Below are positions 1 to 5,191 of a stretch of DNA of 5,851 nucleotides, in pieces. The notes beneath the pieces were generated by a model. It was not told the DNA's origin. It ran no database searches and worked only from the letters and a program-made list of their open reading frames with translations. The position numbers were made by a program, and so were the translations under genes. Source of the DNA: Thioalkalivibrio sp. (GTDB lineage Bacteria; Pseudomonadota; Gammaproteobacteria; Ectothiorhodospirales; Ectothiorhodospiraceae); NCBI GenBank assembly GCA_007136145.1, contig SLHN01000031.1, forward strand, positions 1-5,851. Direction: 5' to 3'. How positions within the stretch are numbered: the stretch's first letter is position 1; the number at the start of each line of letters is the position of its first letter.

Positions 1-1541
1 CGGAAGTTGCAGTCGGTCAGGTAGGCGATCTCGTCGTAGTCGTAGAAGACCACCTTGCCCAGGCAGTTCACGCCGAAATTCTTGAACAGCAGGTCGCCAG
101 GGAAGATGTTGACCGCCATCAACTGCTTGATCGCGAGCCCCCAGTCCTTCAAGGCCATGCGCTTTTCATCGTCGTCGGCCACGTCCAGGAACAGGTTCAG
201 CGGAAGCATCCGGCGCTCGATGTACACGTGGTTGAGCACCAGCACGTCCCCGTCGATCTCCAGGAGCGAGGGCACTTCGGTCTGCAGTTCCTTCATCAGA
301 TCCGGTGGAAAACGATCCAGCGGGAAGGCCACATCGGAAAACTCCAGGGTGTCGGCCATCCGGCCGACGCGGTCGTGCAGCTTCACCTGCTGGTAACGCT
401 GCTTGACCTGTTCCCGGGTCACGTCCTTGGGCGGCGGAAAGTGGTCGCGAATGACCTTGAAGACATAGCCATAGGATGGCAGGGTGAAGACCAGCATTAC
501 CATGCCCGGCGTGCCTTCGGCCAGTCGGAACTGATCCCGGCTTTGTGCCAGATGGTCCAGGAAGTCGCGGTAGAACTCGTTCTTCGCCTGTTTCTGGAAG
601 CCGATGCTCATATACAGTTCGGCCAGTGGCTTGTCCGGCATCAGGCTTTGCAGGAAGGCCACCGTGGCCGCCGGCACCGGTGTCTTTGCCATGAAATATG
701 CGCGGGCAAAATTGAATACTGCCTCCATTTGTTCCCGTGTCGTCAGCAGGGTGTCGGCGTAGATTGCGCCCTGTTCATTATTGATCAGCGGAATCACGAA
801 AGGCTGATATTCTTCGCGCAGGGCAACGCGGCCAATCAGGTAGGCAGCCTTGTTTCGGTAGAACGGTGACTCCAGCACGTCGATGCGCAGATCGTCGATT
901 TCGGCGGCTGCCCGGGGGGCGCGATCGCGGAACGCCTCGGCGATTCTTTTGGCATCGCGCTCGATGTCTTCGTAGGGGATGTTGAAGAAGAAGGCCGAAA
1001 GGACTTCCCAGATGCAGTGTTCCAGGCCCGCGGCTCGCGGATGGAAGGACATGCAGACCTGGTAACGGTTGGCAAGCTCGTCGCGATTGACGGTCGAGGT
1101 CACGAAGATGTTGTCGTTGTGGTAGTACTTGCGCTCGAATAGCTGGCAGAACACCGAATTGAAAAAGGTCTCCGCAAGCTCTGGTCGGCTATGGTGGCGG
1201 AGCATCTCGGTATAGACCCGCTTGATCTCCTGCCAGAGGCGCTCGTCAAGGCATTTGATCTCGAAGGTCGAATGCAGCTTTGCGATGGTTTCGGTGACCC
1301 GGGCGTCGTAGAAGCTGATCCGCTGGGCGGAAGCCTCCCGTACCGCTTCCCAGTCCGCGCGCTCGAAGCGTTGGCGCGCGTCGCTGGTGATCTCGGCGAA
1401 GAAGGAGTAGTGGCGTTCGAAGCCAGTCAGGATCGCGCGCGCGAGCTGGGACGCGCTCAGATGAAGCTGGCGGCCATTGGGGGCCTGGGCGGTTTCCTCA
1501 GGCTCGGGGCATGTGGCCAGATGACCTCGGGCTGTTGCCAT
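1..1541 (-). CDS. aceK: Isocitrate dehydrogenase kinase/phosphatase AceK (3' end cut by window edge)
   Basis: AceK is a cytosolic bifunctional enzyme that phosphorylates isocitrate dehydrogenase, inactivating it, and also removes the phosphate; this decides how much isocitrate goes to the glyoxylate shunt. The reading frame runs from ATG at 1541-1539 off the left edge, giving 513 complete codons. I aligned it from memory with E. coli AceK (578 residues). The nucleotide-binding loop AEGTPGM is at 341-347, the ATP-binding Lys of VFKVI is K362, and the Asp of GRMADT is D397. NIFPGD gives D483, KNFGV gives N488, and FYDYDE gives D501 and D503. All sit at a constant offset of 26 from the E. coli residues K336, D371, D457, N462, D475 and D477, so the catalytic core has no indels and looks active. 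About 90 C-terminal residues lie outside the window. The N-terminus is about 26 residues longer than in E. coli, but no other ATG, GTG or TTG lies in that extension. AAGGAAG precedes the ATG as a weak ribosome-binding site. It is divergent from aceA. Confidence 0.97.
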   Translation of the reverse strand, partial: MATARGHLATCPEPEETAQAPNGRQLHLSASQLARAILTGFERHYSFFAEITSDARQRFERADWEAVREASAQRISFYDARVTETIAKLHSTFEIKCLDERLWQEIKRVYTEMLRHHSRPELAETFFNSVFCQLFERKYYHNDNIFVTSTVNRDELANRYQVCMSFHPRAAGLEHCIWEVLSAFFFNIPYEDIERDAKRIAEAFRDRAPRAAAEIDDLRIDVLESPFYRNKAAYLIGRVALREEYQPFVIPLINNEQGAIYADTLLTTREQMEAVFNFARAYFMAKTPVPAATVAFLQSLMPDKPLAELYMSIGFQKQAKNEFYRDFLDHLAQSRDQFRLAEGTPGMVMLVFTLPSYGYVFKVIRDHFPPPKDVTREQVKQRYQQVKLHDRVGRMADTLEFSDVAFPLDRFPPDLMKELQTEVPSLLEIDGDVLVLNHVYIERRMLPLNLFLDVADDDEKRMALKDWGLAIKQLMAVNIFPGDLLFKNFGVNCLGKVVFYDYDEIAYLTDCNF

Positions 1542-1559
1542 GCGTCTCGCTTCCTTCGC

Positions 1560-1588
1560 TTTACCTGGAGTCTGATTTAAACTATTTT
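1560..1588 (+). promoter_or_regulatory. Candidate sigma-70 promoter of aceA
   Basis: TTTACC at 1560-1565 (4 of 6 matches to the -35 consensus) is followed by a 17-base spacer and TATTTT at 1583-1588 (4 of 6 to the -10 consensus). It lies in the most AT-rich part of the divergent region and would start transcription near 1595, about 100 bases before the aceA ATG. This is a consensus match only. Confidence 0.35.
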
Positions 1589-1595
1589 GCTGCAA
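1587..1595. repeat. Short palindrome TTGCTGCAA, possible operator
   Basis: TTGC-T-GCAA is a perfect inverted repeat with a one-base centre. It overlaps the last bases of the candidate aceA -10 box and the proposed start point, where a repressor could block transcription. I cannot assign a regulator, and a 9-base palindrome can arise by chance. Confidence 0.3.
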
Positions 1596-1697
1596 CGCAC
1601 AAGTATCGGCGTGGCTTCCTTGCGCGCCGGTCTCTTGTTGTTCGACAGTTCATGACAGCAAAAGAGCCGAGAACGGCCACCTTTGGAGAAGACAACG

Positions 1698-3020
1698 ATG
1701 AACAGAAACCTCAGCCGTCAGGAGCAGATCGAGAATTTGCAGCGGGAATGGTCCGAGGATCCCCGCTGGCTGGACGTGCGCCGCGGCTACTCCGCCGAGG
1801 ACGTCGTCCGATTGCGCGGATCCGTGCGTCCCGAGCACACCTTTGCCCGGATGGGTGCGGAGAAGCTCTGGGCCAGACTGCACGGGCAGGCGCGCAAGGG
1901 CTACGTGAACGCCCTGGGCACGCTCACCGGTGGCCAGGCCCTGCAGCAGGCGCGCGCCGGGATCGAGGCAATCTATCTTTCTGGTTGGCAGGTGGCGGCC
2001 GATGGCAACACCTCGGAAACCATGTACCCGGACCAGTCGCTCTATGCCTATGACTCGGTGCCGACGATGGTCCGGCGCATCAACAACAGCTTCCTGCGGG
2101 GCGATGAAATCCAGTGGTCGCGCGGTATCGAGCCGGGCGATGAGGGCTATGTCGATTACTTCCTGCCGATCGTCGCCGACGCCGAGGCTGGTTTCGGCGG
2201 TGTGCTGAACGCCTTCGAGCTGATGAAGAACATGATCGCCGCGGGTGCCGCCGGAGTGCATTTCGAAGACCAGCTGGCGGCGGTGAAGAAGTGCGGCCAC
2301 ATGGGAGGTAAGGTATTGGTGCCGACGCAGGAAGCGGTGCAGAAGCTGATTGCCGCGCGGCTGGCCGCCGACGTGATGGGTGTGCCCACGCTGCTGCTCG
2401 CGCGCACCGACGCCGAAGCCGCGAACCTGCTGACCAGCGATGTCGATGACAACGACCGCCCGTTTCTGACCGGTGAACGCACCGCCGAGGGCTTCTTCCG
2501 GGTGAAGAATGGCCTGGAGCAGGCGATCAGCCGCGGCCTTGCGTACGCGCCCTATGCCGACCTGGTCTGGTGCGAGACCGGCACGCCGGATATCGGTTTC
2601 GCGCGCGAGTTCGCACAGGCGGTGCTGGCGGAGAACCCGAACAAATTGCTGGCGTACAACTGTTCGCCGTCGTTCAACTGGAAGAAGAACCTCGACGACG
2701 CCCAGATCGCGCGTTTCCAGGACGACCTGTCGGAGCTCGGCTACAAGTACCAGTTCATTACGCTGGCCGGGATCCACAGCATGTGGTTCAACATGTTCGA
2801 TCTGGCGCATGCCTATGCCGCCGGCGAAGGCATGCGTCACTACGTGGAAAAGGTGCAGCAGCCCGAGTTCGCGGCCCGAGAGCGGGGCTACACCTTCGTT
2901 TCGCATCAGCAGGAGGTCGGAGCCGGGTATTTTGACGACGTGACCACGGTGATTCAGGGCGGTGGCTCGTCGGTCACCGCGCTGACCGGTTCCACCGAGG
3001 AGGCCCAGTTCTCCGGTTGA
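1698..3020 (+). CDS. aceA: Isocitrate lyase
   Basis: Isocitrate lyase splits isocitrate into glyoxylate and succinate, the first step of the glyoxylate shunt, allowing growth on acetate and fatty acids. The 440-residue product is close to the 434 residues of E. coli AceA. The diagnostic KKCGH motif is present, with catalytic Cys at residue 199 (C195 in E. coli), followed by MGGKVLVPTQEA. Other conserved blocks are the early GALGTLTGGQA-like segment (NALGTLTGGQA here), SGWQVAAD, YPDQSLY, FEDQ, LLARTDAEAA, WCETGTPD and YNCSPSFNWKKN. The C-terminus includes QFITLAGIHSMW and a QQEVGAGYFD segment. ATG at 1698 is preferred because GGAGAAG at 1685-1691 is a good ribosome-binding site; an in-frame TTG at 1683 lacks one at the right distance. 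The gene is complete, and the active site gives no reason to doubt activity. It is divergent from aceK, which controls the competing enzyme. No malate synthase gene follows. Confidence 0.98.
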   Translation: MNRNLSRQEQIENLQREWSEDPRWLDVRRGYSAEDVVRLRGSVRPEHTFARMGAEKLWARLHGQARKGYVNALGTLTGGQALQQARAGIEAIYLSGWQVAADGNTSETMYPDQSLYAYDSVPTMVRRINNSFLRGDEIQWSRGIEPGDEGYVDYFLPIVADAEAGFGGVLNAFELMKNMIAAGAAGVHFEDQLAAVKKCGHMGGKVLVPTQEAVQKLIAARLAADVMGVPTLLLARTDAEAANLLTSDVDDNDRPFLTGERTAEGFFRVKNGLEQAISRGLAYAPYADLVWCETGTPDIGFAREFAQAVLAENPNKLLAYNCSPSFNWKKNLDDAQIARFQDDLSELGYKYQFITLAGIHSMWFNMFDLAHAYAAGEGMRHYVEKVQQPEFAARERGYTFVSHQQEVGAGYFDDVTTVIQGGGSSVTALTGSTEEAQFSG

Positions 3021-3071
3021 GGAACCGCCTGCTATTGCCATGCTGTGAGTGTCGGTGGTCGTCCGAAAGCG

Positions 3072-3083
3072 GGAGCGCGCTCC
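3072..3083. repeat. 12-base perfect palindrome
   Basis: GGAGCGCGCTCC is a perfect 12-base inverted repeat about 50 bases after the aceA stop. As RNA it would give only a four-base-pair stem with a four-base loop and no following U run, so it is a poor terminator. It could be a protein site or part of a dispersed intergenic repeat. Confidence 0.5.
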
Positions 3084-3126
3084 TGATGACTGCTGGGTCT
3101 GGCGACGGGCTCGGCTCGGAGGGAGA

Positions 3127-3165
3127 GGCGAAGGCTTGCCGCCGCGTTGCGGAGGTGGCCTCGCC
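3127..3165. repeat. Compound GC-rich hairpin in the intergenic gap
   Basis: An outer stem pairs GGCGA (3127-3131) with TCGCC (3161-3165) and continues as GGC/GCC after a one-base bulge. Inside it, CCGC-GTT-GCGG (3142-3152) forms a second stem. This could be a stable structured element, but bases after 3165 are not T-rich, so an intrinsic terminator is unlikely. The pairing was found by eye, without a folding energy. Confidence 0.4.
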
Positions 3166-3218
3166 GTTGGACAGCGGTGGGGCAAGCTCCGGTTCCAAAC
3201 GCCCTGACGCGGAGCGTG

Positions 3219-3248
3219 TTGGCTTGAGCGGCGACAGCGGGATAGACT
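3219..3248 (+). promoter_or_regulatory. Weak candidate promoter for the Uma2/methyltransferase pair
   Basis: TTGGCT at 3219-3224 and TAGACT at 3243-3248 are separated by 18 bases; each matches 4 of 6 consensus bases. Transcription would begin near 3255, giving a leader of about 24 bases. GC-rich DNA yields such matches by chance, so this is only a candidate. Confidence 0.22.
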
Positions 3249-3254
3249 CGAGTC
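3245..3254. repeat. 10-base palindrome overlapping the candidate Uma2 promoter
   Basis: GACTCGAGTC is a perfect inverted repeat overlapping the candidate -10 box and start point, about 25 bases before the Uma2 start codon. The position would suit an operator, but no partner site or regulator gene is visible. Confidence 0.3.
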
Positions 3255-3278
3255 AAACCCAGTATCGGCGAGGTGCGC

Positions 3279-3872
3279 ATGGCACTGGCACGGCGCGACG
3301 ATGTTTATCACACCTACGGCGATTACCTCGGTTGGCCCGAGGATCTGCGCTATGAACTGATCGACGGCGAGGCCTACCTGATCACACCGGGTCCGGATCG
3401 GGAACACCAGGATATTGCCGGAGAGATTTATTTTCAGTTGCGGCAGGCGTTGGGCGACGGTCCCTGCCGCCCCTACGTTGCGCCTCTCGATGTGCGCCTG
3501 CCCAGGGCTGACGAGGCGGACGAGCTAGTCGACACCGTGGTGCAGCCCGATGTGCTGGTGGTCTGCGACGCTGCCCGGCTCGACCGCCGGGGGGTGCGTG
3601 GAGCGCCGGATTTCGTGGTCGAGGTCCTGTCGCCTTCGACCGCCTCCCACGACCATGTGCGCAAACGCCGTGTTTACGAACGCGCCGGCGTGAAGGAGTA
3701 CTGGCTGGTGCACCCGATGGACCGGATGATTACCATCTATCGCCTGGTGAACGGCGAGTACGGCAAGCCGGAAGTACAGGAATTGAACGGGGAAACGGCC
3801 GTAGGTGTGCTACCCGGTGTGGTCATCGCCTGGGATGCGCTGGTTGCCCGGCTGCCACCCGTGGACTACTGA
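3279..3872 (+). CDS. Uma2-family (DUF820) PD-(D/E)XK nuclease-like protein
   Basis: This 197-residue product matches the Uma2/DUF820 family, predicted from fold to be PD-(D/E)XK endonuclease-like; no member's cellular role is clear to me. Family blocks appear in order: YELIDGE (25-31), the variant PGPDREHQ (37-44) where the family usually has a PSP..HQ segment, VQPDVLVV (88-95), APDFVVEVLSPST (109-121), and KRRVYERAGVKEYWLV (129-144). D91 and E115 fit the expected acidic metal ligands, so the putative site looks intact. The length is typical and there is no signal peptide or membrane segment. ATG at 3279 is chosen because GGCGAGG at 3267-3273 lies a proper distance upstream; GTG at 3273 overlaps that site. 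The methyltransferase gene begins 13 bases after its stop, so the two are probably co-transcribed. Uma2 genes are often many-copy in genomes such as cyanobacteria; I cannot judge copy number here. Confidence 0.9.
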   Translation: MALARRDDVYHTYGDYLGWPEDLRYELIDGEAYLITPGPDREHQDIAGEIYFQLRQALGDGPCRPYVAPLDVRLPRADEADELVDTVVQPDVLVVCDAARLDRRGVRGAPDFVVEVLSPSTASHDHVRKRRVYERAGVKEYWLVHPMDRMITIYRLVNGEYGKPEVQELNGETAVGVLPGVVIAWDALVARLPPVDY

Positions 3873-3885
3873 GGCCCCGACGCGA

Positions 3886-4464
3886 GTGACCGACGAACTG
3901 ACACAGAAATGGAACGCACGCTATCAGGACGCGGATCCCGCAGCCTCCCGCCCGTGCGAGGTACTGAAAACCTTTGCATACCTTCTGCCCCCGGAGGGCC
4001 GTGCGCTGGATCTTGCCTGTGGTCTGGGAGGTAACGCCTGCCTGATGGCGGGGCACGGGCTGGAGACCTCGGCCTGGGATGTTTCCCCCGTTGCGATCGA
4101 CAGGCTCAGGGCCCACGCGGAGAGCGAGAATCTGCCGATCGAGGCCAAGGTCCGGGATGTGCAGAAAGAGCCCCCGGAATCCGATGCCTTCGACGTGATC
4201 GTGGTCGCGTATTTCCTGGAGCGCGATCTGGCGGCGGCGATCGAACAGGCCCTGAAGCCCGGCGGTCTGTTGTTCTACCAGACCTGGACCCGGGAGGCCG
4301 TGGATGACCGTGGTCCCGGCAACCCGGCGTTCCGGCTCGCCCCGAATGAGCTGCTGCGGCTGTTCCCCGGCCTGCGCGTCGTCAGCTATCGCGAGGAAGG
4401 ACTGTTCGGAGACCCGGCCCGGGGTCTGCGCAACGAGGCCTGGCTGGTCGCAACCCGGCCTTGA
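3886..4464 (+). CDS. Class I SAM-dependent methyltransferase, small-molecule type, substrate unknown
   Basis: The 192-residue product is a single Rossmann-like methyltransferase domain. The SAM-binding glycine motif is ALDLACGLGGNACLMA (40-55), slightly altered from the common DLACGTGRNA form. WDVSPVAIDRL (64-74) supplies the acidic residue expected to hold the SAM ribose. FDVIVVAYFLER (102-113) is the next core strand, and LKPGGLLFYQTW (123-134) the usual post-motif segment. The C-terminal NPAFRLAPNELLRLFPGL (146-163) recalls TehB-like and related type 11/12 methyltransferases. No DPPY or NPPY motif is present, which argues against DNA adenine or N4-cytosine methylation. I choose GTG at 3886, just after the Uma2 stop, because the protein then begins near TDELTQKWNARY, typical of this family. 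The frame is open further upstream, but starts there would overlap Uma2. A GAGG overlapping the Uma2 stop is a weak ribosome-binding site, suggesting translational coupling. Confidence 0.85.
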   Translation: MTDELTQKWNARYQDADPAASRPCEVLKTFAYLLPPEGRALDLACGLGGNACLMAGHGLETSAWDVSPVAIDRLRAHAESENLPIEAKVRDVQKEPPESDAFDVIVVAYFLERDLAAAIEQALKPGGLLFYQTWTREAVDDRGPGNPAFRLAPNELLRLFPGLRVVSYREEGLFGDPARGLRNEAWLVATRP

Positions 4465-4525
4465 AACCATGGCGTGGGACCGTGGGCATGGTCTGTATCG
4501 GAGCCACCCTTGGTTCCGTCAAGCA

Positions 4526-4557
4526 CCGCCAGCGACCAACGGCGGACTACTTTTCTT
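4526..4557 (+). terminator. Weak candidate terminator at the convergent junction
   Basis: CCGCC (4526-4530) can pair with GGCGG (4541-4545) around a ten-base loop, and TTTTCTT follows at 4551-4557. The stem is short and five bases separate it from the T run, so efficiency would be low. The position, at the end of the plus-strand methyltransferase transcript and overlapping the 3' end of the opposing gene, is what supports it. Confidence 0.22.
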
Positions 4558-5188
4558 CCTGGGTCAGGAAAACAAGGTTGCGCGCTGGAATCTCCATGAT
4601 CCAGTCGTGGCGCCGGGCGATCGTCAGGAAGGTTTCCTCCCGGTAAAACACGACATGGGTCGGGTCGCGCCGGTAGTTCCAGCGTGCGAAACGGGTATCG
4701 TCGGTCTGCAGGCGGGTCTGGATCGCGAGCAGGCCACCGGGTTTCAGCATCCTGGCCAGTCGAGCGAATTCGCGGGCGGGCTGATGGAAATGCTCCACGA
4801 CCTCGGTGCAGGTGATGAAGTCGTAGCGAGCGTCGAGTGCCTCTCGATGCGGTTCGAAGAAGGGGTCGTACAGCGTGACGTGGTGCCCGGCCTGACGCAG
4901 CATCGTGGCAAGCGCATGCCCGGAGCCGCATCCGTAATCGATGCCGGAGCTGCCCGGAGCCAGGCGGGACAGCATCCGGCTTGCCAGCGGCTCGAGAAAA
5001 GCACGGTAGCCGGGGTCATCAACCCGATTCTGGTGCAGACGGTATTCCGCGAATTCGCGTTCCGGGGTCGGTAACTGTTCCTGTTGCAGAAACGTCGCAG
5101 TGCATTCCGCGCAGCGCAGGTAGTCGCGTCCTCCGACACTCGCGAACAGCCGGACCGCTCGCCCCTCGCAGACGGGGCAGGTTGCCAT
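4547..5188 (-). CDS. Class I SAM-dependent methyltransferase with N-terminal zinc-ribbon-like cysteines
   Basis: The 213-residue product has two parts. Residues 4-29 contain CPVC (C4, C7) and CAEC (C26, C29), a likely four-cysteine zinc site. A linker with FAEYRLHQN (46-54) and DDPGYRAFL (57-65) leads to the methyltransferase domain. There IDYGCGSGHAL (83-93) is the SAM-binding motif, TLYDPFF (105-111) carries the expected ribose-binding D108, FITCTEVVEHFHQP (124-137) is the next core element, and LKPGGLLAIQT (148-158) the post-motif strand. RDPTHVVFYREETF (174-187) supplies a DPTH..FY signature seen in similar small methyltransferases. The substrate is unknown. It is too short for EgtD (about 320 residues) and lacks EgtD sequence features that I recognise. 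ATG at 5188 follows the EgtB-like stop by only three bases (TGA CCG ATG), indicating one operon and probable translational coupling. It converges on the plus-strand methyltransferase, which is only generally similar. Confidence 0.88.
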   Translation of the reverse strand: MATCPVCEGRAVRLFASVGGRDYLRCAECTATFLQQEQLPTPEREFAEYRLHQNRVDDPGYRAFLEPLASRMLSRLAPGSSGIDYGCGSGHALATMLRQAGHHVTLYDPFFEPHREALDARYDFITCTEVVEHFHQPAREFARLARMLKPGGLLAIQTRLQTDDTRFARWNYRRDPTHVVFYREETFLTIARRHDWIMEIPARNLVFLTQEEK

Positions 5189-5191
5189 CGG

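Larger units (their letters stand above)
1542..1697. promoter_or_regulatory. Divergent aceK/aceA intergenic control region
   Basis: These 156 bases separate the aceK start (minus strand) from the aceA start (plus strand) and must hold the 5' leaders, and most simply the promoters, of both. The stretch around 1571-1590 is clearly more AT-rich than the flanking genes. A candidate aceA promoter and a palindrome lie in it and are listed separately. For aceK I see only a poor minus-strand match: TTGTGC near 1602-1597, then TTAAAT 16 bases later. The aceA leader would be about 100 bases from the proposed start point. I see no riboswitch or attenuator in it. Confidence 0.6.
3021..3278. other. Non-coding gap between aceA and the Uma2 gene
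   Basis: These 258 bases hold no protein that I believe. Several overlapping frames are open on both strands, but they give Arg-, Ser- and Pro-rich translations without domain character, as expected of stop-poor GC-rich DNA. The gap contains the palindrome at 3072-3083, the compound hairpin at 3127-3165, and a possible promoter and palindrome near its right end. No hairpin is followed by a T run, so I see no intrinsic terminator for aceA. Transcription may read through or stop by Rho. Confidence 0.6.

Noticed and set aside
228..869. A 213-codon plus-strand open frame
   Set aside because: It is antisense to aceK, whose identity is secured by catalytic residues; the translation resembles no family.
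3032..3280. Small open frames on both strands in the gap after aceA
   Set aside because: Several frames are open at once, the products are low-complexity Arg/Ser/Pro/Ala-rich, and none has a convincing ribosome-binding site.
1650..3407. A 585-codon open frame on the minus strand, antisense to aceA and running into the Uma2 gene
   Set aside because: It lies opposite a certain gene, its translation is Arg/His/Gly-rich without domain character, and long antisense frames are expected where GC-rich codon use removes stops.
3805..3885. An upstream start for the plus-strand methyltransferase inside the Uma2 gene
   Set aside because: The added 27 residues overlap the Uma2 coding end and do not look like the start of a methyltransferase; GTG at 3886 gives a natural N-terminus.
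3279..4464. A restriction-modification system made of the Uma2 protein and the methyltransferase
   Set aside because: The methyltransferase has a small-molecule type SAM domain, no DPPY/NPPY or cytosine-C5 motifs and no target-recognition domain; Uma2 is not an established restriction enzyme.
4466..4492. Inverted repeat ACCATG...CATGGT as terminator of the plus-strand methyltransferase
   Set aside because: The stem is six pairs around a 15-base loop and no T run follows.
4547..5188. EgtD identity for the methyltransferase following the EgtB-like gene
   Set aside because: It is 213 rather than about 320 residues, carries an N-terminal CxxC...CxxC segment, and its motifs are those of a general class I methyltransferase.
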